A stretch of DNA of 64,000 nt from Inonotus obliquus (taxonomy: Eukaryota > Basidiomycota > Agaricomycetes > Hymenochaetales > Hymenochaetaceae), in contig JAJHTX010000010.1 in the NCBI GenBank assembly GCA_032164295.1, positions 1,302,001-1,366,000 on the forward strand. The letters are read 5' to 3'. The stretch's first letter is position 1. The number at the start of each line of letters is the position of its first letter. Positions 45,189 through 56,961 of this stretch are shown one piece after another. The notes under the pieces are model-generated. The model searched no databases and was not told the origin of the DNA. It saw only the letters and a program-made list of their open reading frames with translations. A program made the translations under genes and the position numbers.

Positions 45189-46942
45189 AGTGTCCAGGCT
45201 TCCTGCACGCCCAGCAAAGCAGACGACGATGAGCTGCGTCGACTTCCATGGGAACTCCCATTCCAGGATGTGTACCTGGTCTTGCTCCTTGTGCCTGCAA
45301 CGGGGAACGTTGTGGTTGTGACGACTGTTATTGTTGGGGTGGAGGTCCTGGAGGTCGGCGATATTGAGTTTGGGGGAGAGGGGGGAAGGTTCGTACTGGC
45401 GGTCAATTTGGACGTAGTTGGGTTCGGAGCTGTTGCTCTACTGCATCGATGGCTAGCGCTTTCGCTTTCCATTCGTCATATTTCACTGGTACCTTTTCTG
45501 CTCGCATCACTCCTCGAAGGACATCAGGGTTGACCGCTTGTTCCAGCCGATGGATAAGGATAGCATCGTGTTCCTCCTTGACAAGTCCCGCTGAGATCCT
45601 TAGTTGCTCAAAGACGTCGAAGAATTCGTCAGCCATACGATGTCCCTGTACTTCCGTGTAGATCTGTGCCAACACCTTGGATGCTCTGTGGGGATCTCTG
45701 AAGGATGCATTGAGGGCTTCAATAAACTTCCCAAAGTCGTTAGGGATGGTCGAACTTCCATCAGCTGCAGTGTTTTGGTCAACGTAGTTTTGCGCCCACG
45801 TCGAAGCTCGTCCCGACTTCAGATAAGATAACACGAACTTGATTCGGTTGACGTCTGTTCCAAACCTCCCTGGATTCTCCAAGATGTACAATATGAATTC
45901 CCGATGGAAGTCCTCGTATTCGTTGTTTCCGTGATACTGCCTTAGTTTGTCAACAGATGGATCGTCCGTCGACATTGTTGTCGGTGCATTTGTTGGTGTC
46001 CTCGGCTGTCCGACTCCTGCCTGTGCCAGGGCCTGGGCAACGATCGCTGTGATTACGTCTGCTGTGAGGTGTGACATGTCGTCTTCAGGAGGTTCGACAT
46101 CAATATGGTCTTCTTCTTCAGGAGGTGGAACAGGTTTGTGTGTCGATGGTGGTCTGGATATGATACCTTGTAGAGGATCGAATGCTCCTACCGATGATTC
46201 CTCAGGTTCTTCGCATGCTGAGAATCTCGCAGCTGTCGACGAGGTTGGGGCGAAGGATGAGATGGGAGCTGGGACACTTGTTGGTGCGTGTACCCAATTG
46301 TCCTTGACTTGATCCCAAACTATACGCTGTTCAGTTCCAGTGGATGTCGTATAGTAAAAACCTTGACGACTTGCACTGTACTTCCCTTGTCTGATCTGAC
46401 TGAGACGCTGGCACGTGCGGTCTGATACAGTATCTATTGTGGTGGTCGGACGGGGAGAGGATGAGTCTGTTATTGTTGTCGACGAGCAGAGATTGTATCG
46501 TCGAATGAGATGGTGACTTTAAAAATCCAGAGGGGAATGACGAAAGAGATACACTGGCTGCAGTATACTTCGTCTGTTCGCTTCGTCCAGATACGGTTGC
46601 CTCTAAAATGCAATGTTAACGTTAACGCCAGTGTTTTTACCAACGTATGATTGACTTCTGCCAACTGGAAGGGTCTTCTTCTTTGACCTTAATGTTGGCT
46701 TCTTCAATCTTCACTTCTACCTCTTTTTCCTTAACTTCGACTACTGGTCGCTGGGGATGGTACCTAAGCTTGATGTACTGACCACGTCCTTTCCTGTCTG
46801 TTCCTAAGATGATATCGTTCGGATCGTAGTTGAGAGGGTCGAACTTGATGACGTAGGACTTGGGCTTGCGGTACTGTCGTTGATGACGACTGGGAGCCAG
46901 AGTGATAAGTGGGGGTTGGTTACTTTTATGAATCCAATACAC
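45116..46942 (-). pseudogene. E2 Gag and 5' ORF
   Basis: Gag core at 46077-45403 (224 residues), the Pro-rich linker and knuckle in shifted frames to about 44990, and the conserved 5' ORF at 46942-46637. The GT...TTTAG intron-like segment after the 5' ORF is two bases longer than in E0, as expected of an intron. Confidence 0.8.
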
Positions 46943-47099
46943 GACAACATTTGATCAACGTCGCCGGGCAGGGTTGAGGGTTTCTGTCGTGCTCGGGTAA
47001 ACCCAGGTTAATGCGATATCAACCTACTATGGGACACTCACAAAGGAGAGACGTTGATGACGAGTCAGATGTCAGTCCTGAGGGGAGACTTGACTCTTA

Positions 47100-47658
47100 T
47101 GTTAGGACGGACAAGGTGGCGGTGCACATTCGAGGCCTGTTCTCACAAAGGTCGTCTGGTGACAACCTCTACTACGTCTTGAGGGAGTACACAGTCATCG
47201 GCAATGTACGTCTAAAGGGATAAGCCTTGAGTAATGCACACGTCTAGGAACAGTATATGACTAAGACGTCATGGTGGTAAGTAGATTGAATAAACTAAGT
47301 AAGTACAAGAGAGGAATACCTAAGACGTTGTGGTGGTAAGTAGAAGAGTCGAGTGGGGAAGACGAGACAAGATCTATCTACTTATATACACCTAGATTGT
47401 GGGAAGGTATTACTCTAAGAAGGTGCTGTGCAGCAGTATAACAATATAACCAAACAAGCAACGGGGCCCGACGAGTCAGCAAGAATGAGTAAGGGTAAGT
47501 AAGCGTCGTCGGGGTTGGGGCAGAATTAGTAATGCAGTATTAGTAATATATCGGGCTGGGGCGGAGGGAGTCATAAGGTATTAGTAATGAAAGGAAATTG
47601 GTAATATAATGGAATACGAAAAATAAGAAAAAGACGAAAAAGGAAAAGTGTTCTTACA
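47100..47658 (-). repeat. 5' LTR of E2
   Basis: 559 bp, TGTAAGAACAC type on the minus strand, with TATATAAG and self-primer. The flank is CCTTA (minus strand), which does not match the other end. Confidence 0.85.
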
Positions 47659-47694
47659 TAAGGCTGATCCCTGATGAGTACATAAACCGAGTTA

Positions 47695-49298
47695 CAGTGG
47701 CTGACAAAAGTATTGCACACATCCCTTCCGCGTTAAAGATTACCTTGTATATTTTTTTCCTCATTATACGCTGCTATTTAGAGTGAACATATATGATGCT
47801 GAACATGTTGCCTAATGATTTCTGTGTGTCATAAGTTGTGTTGTTGTGTTACGAAAAAATTAGCCGAAAAAACGTGCAAAAAATGCGGTGCAATACTTTT
47901 GTCACTTACAGGTCATCACATTCGACACACTATAACTCAACAGCTCCTGAACCATTTTTTGTCATTCAACCTTCGTTCGAATCGCCTCGAGATGGTCTAC
48001 ACATCCTCTACAAAAAGGTGCCGTATTATTGAATGGAACAAGCGCGGTATGGAACACAGTGACATAGCACAAAAACTCAAGATTCATCGTACAACTGTCC
48101 TTCGTACAATCAAACAGTTCATCAACTTCCCTGACTACTACCATGTAATGCCTAAGACAGGCTGTCCATGCATTCTAGACACTTGAGACGCCCGACGTGC
48201 CACTTTGGTGATTGCCAGAGAAGAGGCAAGCAATGCAGTTGAGGTGCAAAAGAAGGCCTTCGAAAATGTGTCCCCCAGGACTGTCCAACGTCGTCTCAAA
48301 GACCAAGGACTGGTCTGTCATGTTAAGAAGAAGAAGCCCTACCTTTCTAAAACCAACAAGGAGGCCAGGAGATGCTGGGCAATGGAGCACATCAATTGGA
48401 CTGTGGAGGACTGGAAACGGGTCGTTTTCTCAGATGAGTCGAAGTTCCAGCTATTCTGCTCAGATGGCCATGAATACTGCTATATCAGACCTGGACAGAC
48501 TCACTCTAGTCGTGCCATAAAGAAAACAGTCAAACATGGGGGTGGGCATGTCATGGTATGGGGGTGTGTAACTGCGCAGGGGATTGGGACACTTCACCGG
48601 ATCATTGGAAACATGGATAGGCCTGGCTACATCGAAATTCTTGATGGGAACTTACCTAAGGCCCTTAGGAAGCATGGTCTGAAGTCGAATGGGCGCTACG
48701 GGGTTCTATTCCAACAGGATAATGACCTAAAACATCGATCTAAGGTGGCAGAAGCATGGTTCATGAGAAAAAGAATTTGTCGACTCGCATGGCCTTCCTC
48801 TAGCCCAGATATGAATATAATAGAGCATGTCTGGAACCAATTAGACAAGCTTATACATGCTTGCAACCCACTGCCATGCAATCGAGAGGAGCTATGACAG
48901 GCAATACAGGAAGAATGGGTTAACTTCCCTCAGTACTCCCTGGACACACTATTTGAAAGCATGCCCCATCGCGTCGCAGCTCTTTTGAAGGCCAGGGGTG
49001 GCTGGACGAAGTACTAATTGACAGGTAAGTGATATCTTCATTTTACAAATTAATCTGACTATGTCTTTCCAGCAGTTACGTGGCAACAAAAGAATTGCAC
49101 CGCATTTTTCGACTTTCCCCCACAATAACTAGCCCCCACTCCATCTTTTGATGTCCTACACTACATAGTATACCATTAATCTGGATATGTTAGTGTACAT
49201 AATGAGCTATCTACCATGGAATTTCGTCAAGTTTTTGCCCCGCAATCTTGACTGAAAGTGAGTGTGACATGGCTGTGCAATACTTTTGTCACCCACTG
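47695..49298 (+). mobile_element. Tc1-like DNA transposon
   Basis: 1604 bp with ends CAGTGGCTGACAAAAGTATT and its inverse (one mismatch over 24 bases), flanked by TA at 47693-47694 and 49299-49300. It carries one transposase frame with two stops. A second, inner inverted pair lies at 47881-47905 and 49080-49108. Confidence 0.9.
47992..49017 (+). pseudogene. Tc1-family transposase with two TGA stops
   Basis: 342 codons in one frame from ATG 47992 to TAA 49015-49017. The N-terminal helix-turn-helix (KRCRIIEWNKRGMEHSDIA) should bind the inverted repeats. The catalytic triad is visible: D in FSDESKF, D in QQDND and E in NIIEHVW, with 34 residues between the last two (DD34E). In-frame TGA codons at 48184-48186 and 48895-48897 interrupt it; the second most likely replaced a Trp codon. 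Length and order otherwise fit an intact family member. Both lesions are single-base, so this is a recently disabled copy. It cannot transpose itself unless stops are read through. Confidence 0.88.
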
Positions 49299-49300
49299 TA

Positions 49301-52300
49301 AGTGTGACTTGACTCGGTTTGCATACCCGTCCTTCTCTTTCTTTAACCACCATCATCTCCTGCAAAATGGGGGTGGGCCATCCTGTGTGGGTGCGCTGTT
49401 CTGTGTGAACGTGGTGGGACAGCCCGCTTCGCTGCAATAATGTGGTGGGCATCATAAACCCAGTACCCTACATAGGGTCTGGTTGACTGCAGTGGGATGT
49501 GGGCTGTTGTCCTACACTCCGTGACTGTTCGCCTCTCTCGCACTCTTCGATGGAAACTATGCTGGCGACCGTCCAGTTCGTTAAAACCGGCAGGGCTATC
49601 GCCTTCCCTTGGACTGAGGGGTTTTCCGTCCAGCCACGATACGGCTTACTTGCACCTCGGCGCACACGATTTGACACGCATTGGCATGCTACGTCTGGCG
49701 GGGTCTTCACCCCCTGCCCTGTTTCACTAGCGATGGCCATTGATTGGCTATCGACGACTCTCCCACGACTGGTTCATTTCAGGGCACGTGGGCCCAATTT
49801 GTCTACTCAGCTCACATGGTCAGTTTACCCAGTCCGGAGCTTATTTAAAGCCCGAAATTTGCGGCACTCCAAAATACGATCGCATGGCCTTCCTTGTCAG
49901 GGTGGTGGGGTGGGGGGTGATTCCCCGGCAGTCCTCATAACTGAAAACGTACCTGTTGGCGCAGGATGCGATGACGCGCAGGCCCGAATATCTCCCGAAG
50001 CCGTGGTGAATCGCCCGAAAAAGATTCATACGTTAGACACGAGTTTCACACCGGTAACCAGGCCAGATGCTACCAGATGTAGCGACCCAGGACATCACAC
50101 CGGTAACCAGGCCGGGTGCCGCCGGATGCGACTGCTCCCTCCAACGTGATGTACGGGGCTTAGCAGTGGGGAGATAGTGAGGAAGTAAGGAGGCAGGGAT
50201 CAAAAGTAGGGGCGGTGCATTTTTCTTTGGGCACAAAGTTTCAAGTCAGCGAAAGGGGATCTCTGGGCTTCACACCCGGCGTCTCCCAGACCCGATATTT
50301 TGTTCTGAATGGTTGTCCTCGTAGGTTTTCCTCCATTCTGGGGGTTTTTACTGCGGGATCACGACTAATAGCTAGGGGTTTCTTTTTTCCCCGCCGTTGT
50401 TGTGGAGGGGGGGGGATTTTCTACCACGTTTCAACTCTGAAATGGGGGGGGGTGTTTCTCTCTTTAGCAATAGTTTATTTTAAACCGGAAGCACTTGCGC
50501 CCGGGTACATGCACATGGCCACAAGCCATTATTATTAGAAAATTGAAATTTGTTAGTATACCCGTCAGGGCTCAGTCCTATTACTCTATCAATGATGACA
50601 GGGTTCCTCGACTTTCTGTCATTGACAGAAGCGCTTCAAGCATTCTCCATTCACTTTGCCAGGATAACAAATGATCAACACAGTGGTGAAGTGCCTTGGG
50701 TCAACTTGCTGCGAACAGTGTCTCTGCCTTGCTTCATCTCATGCAATATTCATCATGTCAATTTCGAAGCGGAATGTATTCGTGTCATTTTCATTGGACA
50801 GAATTACATTCCTCCAGCGGTATTTTTAATTGGGAAACTATGTATGCCTATCCTGGCACGAACCACATTATGGACACAGAAAAACCCAGGGTCTTCGATT
50901 CTTCGATGAACATCCACCAGACATCTTCTCCGTGCCGGATAGACGATTTATCAGCTTTGAAGAGTGTGATAATTTGACGCTGAATTTTGCAAACAAGCTT
51001 GCTGGATGGCTCACGAACATGGAAGAGGTGCAGATCAAATTTGATGACTGCAAGGGGTGCAAGGATGGGACGTATAGACTGAATATGTATATCCGTCTCG
51101 TCCATTGTCATGTATATAATGAACTTGCATTTCTAGAGTCACGGTTAGGATTGTAGGATCTAAACTATGATTCACATATTCAGACGAATCTGATCTTATC
51201 CAGTTATTTGTACTTCAAACAAAGTGAGATGCGAAATACACGGAAATCTAGTCCCAACGTCCTGTCATGCCCACATCATGTCAAGTTTTGTCCGTGTCCG
51301 TAAATGCAACTTTTCTGTTGCCTAATGTCAACGAACTATCTAAGAGAGTGTGGTCACTTTTCAGCACTTATACACTACACCCTCTTCCTCTTCCAATTGT
51401 AAGTCTTCATTCCTTCAGCAAAAATCTTTCAAATTATGATTATGTATTCATCATAACCTGAGTCTGGCCCTCCATTCTGACCACCACCACCTATGATCGT
51501 GAAAGACATGCATCAACTCAACTAAACCACGAATCAGAAAGCCGAGAGTGAATATGGTATTTACGGGCATTGCGTTGCTGCTTGATTTGTACACGATAGC
51601 CACTTGGACTAACTACTAATCTCCAGCTTCGGATGTTCTCACGCTTTTGTCAAATCAAAGAAGAACAATCGAGTCTGCCATTAATTGTTTGCTTACCTCA
51701 TAAGAGAAAGATTTTAATTACACATATCAGTCGTAACTTGCTGGCAAATGCTCATCCCGCCGGAAAGAGTGTTACAGTCTTGGCTACAGAAGACACACAA
51801 TTTACGACACACAGAATAATATAATGCTCTTACTTCGTGTATTTATTATATTATGAGCATGCACGACAATACAGGGAGCGATTTCGAAGCTGAGCACCTG
51901 TACCAGACTGTCTGAGACTGGGCATACAGGGAGGAAGTAAACATCAGCGAGGAAGAACAATTGAGACGAAGAGTGGAAAAGGGGGAGGAAGTGACAAAGT
52001 ATCCAACAAATAGGTACAAGTCTCTTCTCCTCGAAACCATCCAAGACTAATCATAGGCATTGAACCGATAAAGTGATAACATGGACGTAACCAGAAGAAA
52101 AACATAGACCGCATGCATATACATGGACACATGAGCATATGCTCATAAGAACTGCTGAGAATGAGAAAAGCATTGACATGCCACATACCAATAGGATGAG
52201 TCGTCGACAACGATAAGTGGGATAATAACTGTATCTACGTATATGTGTCTATAAATACCAACACAGAAGACAAAACACAGGGCACAGGACAAAAAGACAA

Positions 52301-52473
52301 CACAAAGCAGTGTCACATCCCTTTAATTACAATATGAAGCAGGCAAAGTCGGAAAAGTGGACAATCAAGACGTAAATGTTACATATCAACAAAACGCACC
52401 GGGGGAACAAAACTGTTAGTAGCTTCGTAGTCCCATGAGTCCCAAATACGTCGTTGCAAGTTCCGTGTCACGA
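49301..52473. other. Region between transposons and gene space
   Basis: No confident gene. 49499-50149 is open but resembles nothing I know; it includes a 51-bp tandem duplication (CACACCGGTAACCAGGCC at 50048 and 50099). 50550-51156 has two overlapping frames, the second with EEVQIKFDDCKGC...YRLNMYIRLV, which could be a remnant of a protein gene. 51160-52470 is AT-rich with short frames only. Confidence 0.35.
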
Positions 52474-53872
52474 TTAATTGGCAACAGGGGGTTTCGCTTT
52501 TACACCAACGAGTTCCGGTACAACGTCGTCACCTGAGCCCTTTGTAAGGTATCCGCGCAGGTTCGTGAGAGCGCGGACTTCCATTTTGCGTTGAGATTCT
52601 TGCGTTTCGGTGCCCATGTGGGGAAGTAGAGTTGCTTGTGGGAAGTCGAATAGACGTGGGTTGACGTCTGGTTCGTCCGGATACACGTCTAGTCCAATCG
52701 CTGAGAGCTATTCAAATTAGGAGTAAATAGGAAGCATCCGGGGAGATATTTTGTACACGTACGTGACCGTCCTCGAGGGCGCGGATCAGCGCAGCTTCAT
52801 CAATAACTTTACCACGAGCAGTATTGACAATCACAGCACCCGGCTTCAGCGCACGAATAACCTTCTCACCCACAAGTCCCTCCGTTCCCTTCCTCAACGG
52901 AACATGCACACTCAGAATATCCGCCTGAGCGTACATCTCCTCTATCCTTTCCTCATTAAAGTACTCAGCATAACTCGGGGCGTTCGGATTAGGATTGCGT
53001 GAATGGTATAAGATACGCATATTAAATGGCCGAACGAGCTCGACGAGTCGAAGCCCGATACCGCCGAGACCAAGGATAGCGAGCGTTTTGTCTGACGGAT
53101 CGTGTGCAGGAGAAAGTCCGGATTTCCAATGCCCGGCGCGGATGTTCTGTTCGGCGCGTGAGAATTGCCGGAGGGAGGAGATGATGAGGTAGAGCGCGGT
53201 TGTTGCTGTCGCGTCGTCGACTGCGCCTGGCGTATTTGATACGACGATCCCTTTAGTCGGAATAATCGTACATCGCAATTGTCACCCATGCATCGTCCCA
53301 ATTCAATTCAGTCATGATAATAATCAACCGACGATGATCAATACGAGTAAAGATTTCCAGTCGCGTTTGAATTGGTTAGATTAGTTAAAACGTTCGTAAT
53401 AGAATGGGAATGATTCGCTGCTTACCTCTCTCCTTGCATGCTGCGACGTCGATTTGGTCATAGCCTGCACCATTGTGTGCGATCCATCCGAGGGAATCAG
53501 GTAAGGCCTTTATCAGTTCCGCATCAAACACGCCTATATGCTTCGACGACTCGTTATGGCGGTAGATGCCCACCGCGCCAGCGTACTTTCCGCCAGGCTT
53601 GAGCTCCTTGAGAAACTCCTCTCTCGATTTCGAGTCCATTACCTTTAATTACCATTACACCCGATAGATCTCAGAAAATCACGCCTCGTATTGCTGGATG
53701 CTGAGACTTACGACGACTTGAGCGATACTGCCCAAGAGCTCCTTGGTCTCATCGTGGGCCCAGACGATATCACCTACCAAAGCATTAATACGCGCATGTT
53801 GATGAGCGCATAGAATGCTTGCAGCAAGAAAGAGAGCGACTCACCGCAGATGATAACTTTTGGGCTGGCCAT
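52474..53872 (-). CDS. D-isomer-specific 2-hydroxyacid dehydrogenase (glyoxylate/hydroxypyruvate reductase type)
   Basis: Predicted to reduce glyoxylate, hydroxypyruvate or related 2-keto acids with NAD(P)H in the cytosol or mitochondria. Five exons: 53872-53845, 53773-53712, 53642-53426, 53250-52763 and 52707-52474, all with GT-AG introns and consistent phase, giving 342 residues, normal for the family. Nucleotide-binding motif GLGGIG is at 163-168; catalytic residues are Arg248 (NTARGKVID), Glu277 (DVYPDEP) and His295 (LLPHMGT). There is no obvious N-terminal targeting peptide. Its start codon lies 526 bp from that of the divergent SWIB gene, so they share an upstream region. The third intron (175 bp) is longer than its neighbours. 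Substrate cannot be fixed from sequence; other members act on phenylpyruvate or glycerate. Confidence 0.9.
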
Positions 53873-54398
53873 GATTGTGGTGGCGGTGAGAGGAAAAGAC
53901 GTGTCAACGGGAGGAAATCAAAAGAAAGATGAAATTAAATAAGTATTAATATGACGGCTTTCGACGGTTTTGGAGGGAAAATTATGGCTGTGAATGCGAC
54001 ATCGATGAAGGCGTCGAGTCAAAAATGTCTATCATCACGTGATGCCATATCAGATCGCTCTCCTCCCTCTCGGATAAATAATAAAATATCATAGACGTAC
54101 CATGGCGACGAGACCAGCCAGCGAATAAAATCCCCGATTTTTGACGGAATAAAGCAGTTGCGCGATGACGTATGTGTGACGAATCACGTGTGGTACTTAC
54201 ACCGTGTCACGAAGTGTCACAGTGTAACGTATTGAACAGGCGGAACTCGGGGACGTGACTGTCAATGGAGTGACAGCGTTGTCCATGCTAGGAGTGGTCG
54301 GGGAGTGACATCCGAAGCTATATTCCCTTCCAGCCGTCTCTCAACGCGCGCAATTCACAGTCGCAACTTTACTCCTGTATTCCTTCTCTGTACCAATC
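53873..54398. promoter_or_regulatory. Bidirectional promoter region
   Basis: 526 bp between two divergent start codons. It contains several TGACG/CGTCA-like and ATCACGTGATG (54035) or ATCACGTGTGG (54184) motifs; CACGTG is a bHLH target. No clear TATA box. Sharing of regulation is inferred from spacing only. Confidence 0.45.
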
Positions 54399-55517
54399 AT
54401 GTCTGATGAACTCGAGTCTCGCATCCGAGAAATCCTCCAATCGACACCCGTCGACCAGCTCGGAACAATCACAGCAAAAGACGTCCGCGCGCGTCTCATA
54501 GCCGACGGCTCAGTCGACGAGGCATGGATAAAGGAGAACAAAAAGTCTGTGAACGCACTCATTGGGAGCGTGTACGAGGAAGCGTGTGCGCCGCTTGTTC
54601 GCGGCGCGGAAGATAACTCGCCGAAGGACGAGGAGGGAGAGTCGTATACTAACGGAGAAGTAGCGCATTCCGAGCGCGAAGGTACAGCGACGACTAGCCA
54701 ATACGCCGATGAAGACGAAGGTGTAGGGTACGAAGACTATGGAGGGAGTGTTGGTGGCGACGCGTCCACCTCAACGCCGCCTCCCCGAACAAAGTCCAAG
54801 TCACACAAAAAGTCAGCAGCCAAATCGAAACGCAAACTGACAGACGAAGAGTACGCAAGACGACTCTCTTCCGAAATTAACGGTCGACCGCGCAGCTCGC
54901 GCCTCGGCAAGTCTTCTCAAGTACCCTCAAAATCGAACAGAAAAAGCGTGAGCCGGACGTCGAAGAGGAATAAGAAAAGCGCCGAACGCGTTGATGACTC
55001 GGACGGTGGGAGTGTCGAAGATGAGGATGATGCTGGTTATGACTCTGACCCGAGACCCACTAAGAAAAGGAAAAAGTCGCGAAAGACTAGCGAGAACGGA
55101 GGTGCGAAAGGCGGATTCAAAAAGGAGTATGTCCTAAGGTCAGTTTATCATTCCCTCTCGGCCCACTCTCACAGTGACTGCAAAGAACGTGTTTTATTAA
55201 CTCATTATATCGGAGTAGCGTCCCGTTGTCCGCTCTTCTCGAAGTAGACCGTCTATCCCGACCACAGGTCGTCAAACAGCTCTGGGAGTACATTAAAGGC
55301 AACAATCTCCAAAACCCGAGCAATCGGAAGGAAATCCTATGCGATGACCTCCTTCGGCCAATCTTCAACGCGGATAAAATCGACATGTTCAAGATGAATA
55401 AGGTTCTCGGACAGTACGTATTATCCCCATTTCTTTTCTTCGTTCGCTACGAGACATGTTCTTACATCCTTCATCTGTTTGTTCGTTAAAAACAGACATT
55501 TACACGAAGCGGAATAG
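54399..55517 (+). CDS. DEK_C and SWIB/MDM2 domain chromatin protein (Uaf30/Tri1-like)
   Basis: Three exons: 54399-55138, 55219-55413 and 55496-55517, giving 318 residues. The N-terminal 65 residues match the DEK C-terminal-type fold (LESRIREILQ...ITAKDVRARL). A long Ser/Lys/Glu-rich, probably disordered and nuclear middle follows. The C-terminal SWIB domain is at about 247-316 (PLSALLEVDRLSRPQVVKQL, NPSNRKEILCDDLL, MFKMNKVLGQHL). Fungal proteins with this pair include Uaf30, part of the RNA polymerase I upstream activation factor, and Tri1. Which role applies here is not decidable by eye. The last exon encodes only seven residues, but the ending QHLHEAE fits the family. Divergent from the dehydrogenase gene. 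Confidence 0.88.
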
Positions 55518-56961
55518 TCCTGGCTTTCCTTCCAGCGACTGACCCTCAGACCCTCCCTCGTCGATCTCAAATTGACCACCCTCGGTTCAATTCCGATCTC
55601 GGTCCGTTGGCCCTATCACCGATGCGGCTTGGGATTCTAGACGCATCTTCAGGGTCTTTCTATTGTCTTCTTGGTCCCTCGTTTATTCCTCCACAGTTGA
55701 AGACCTGAATCGGTGAATCCTGATATTCCGCACTCCTCGCCAGTCACAGCATACCTACCCCCCCCCTGTAAATTCAATAATCTCCTTCCTTCATCTTGTA
55801 CACCTCGACATGCACTAGCAGTATCATCATAAACTTGTTATGTCAACCCTTAGTTGATACTACGGGCACTACAGTTTCCAGTCTCTCATTCTTTTCTTCC
55901 CTTTTTTATTCTGTTAATGTGTTGCGTACGTTCTCCTATATATGTCTAGTCACATACACATTCACACACACTATACACTATTCCATTCTTTTGTGTTCTT
56001 TCTCACTTTCTTTCCATCATTTTTCCTTTCGTTTTGTCATCGGTCATCGGTTGAAAACTATAGGTTTAGCTACTGTTTACTGTTGTTGGCTGGTTACGTT
56101 CAATGTAATACGCAGCGGCGTCTTAGCGGGTCCAAGAAACTTTGACATTCAAGCTAAACCTTGGTATTCGGTGCAGTAGCGCAGTAGCAGTAGTGCAGAT
56201 ACTTGAGTTAAGAATTTCTGTTAATTACTAAAGCTACTCTGAGTCTGAGATCGACTTCTTCTTGGTCTCTTCTCCGCCCTTCACTTTATCTGCCCATAAT
56301 CAATCCTCCACTCCACACATATACAATACACCTCAGGTTACTCGTCCTCCCACAGCATATAAATCCTTCACCTACACGGTTCATCCAATACCTACACTCG
56401 AGAAAAGAAATACAATTCACACAGGCTCAGAGAAATCCATTTCATAGATAGATAATTACTCGAGCTAGTCTCTTTATCATGTTTGTGTCATACGTATATT
56501 CCCCGTCCCGCTCCTTTCCTGAGCTCAGCACTGGCTCCGTCGGTAGCAGTCATGCAGAATTCATTTGTTTTCGCTATGTATTATGTCCCAGTTGATCAAG
56601 TCTCTCTTCGAATCCGCTTTGTTTGGAGACTCATGTTGAGTATTCGCCACGCCATAGTCAGTCGTAGAATACTCGTTGATGACAAGGTGATGTAAGATTA
56701 GGAAATCAGAATCCCACGCCACGATAATCGAATCTAATTCAGACAGACACGAAACAAGGAAGGATAAAAACGTACAATAACATATAATTCCTACGTTGAA
56801 TGCACTATCAATTGTACAGTTGTAGATATTAATCATGCGCAACAGAACAAACTAAGAAGAACAAAGCGAAAAGATACTCAAAAACTCGGAATAAAATTAT
56901 ACAAACCAAAAAATAACAGACCGTTCCTTCCAAACATCTTCCTTTCGATCAAGTCAAAAGA
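55518..56961. other. Convergent intergenic region
   Basis: 1.4 kb between two gene 3' ends. It is AT- and pyrimidine-rich with short frames only and no motif recognised; it should contain both polyadenylation regions. Confidence 0.45.

Larger units (their letters stand above)
36305..47658 (-). mobile_element. E2: decayed chromovirus with nested insertions
   Basis: Minus-strand relative of E0. The 5' LTR is 47658-47100, gag and pol run leftward, and the 3' LTR is 36863-36305. It is interrupted by X2 (37042-39350, itself holding a solo LTR), U2 (41333-42786) and a solo LTR of another subfamily (43671-44219). The flanks CCTTA (5') and CAGGC (3') differ, so it may be a chimera produced by inversion with E1. 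Confidence 0.85.

Noticed and set aside
49499..50149. 216-codon open frame
   Set aside because: GC-rich, includes a 51-bp duplication, no family match, overlaps other frames; not supported as a gene.
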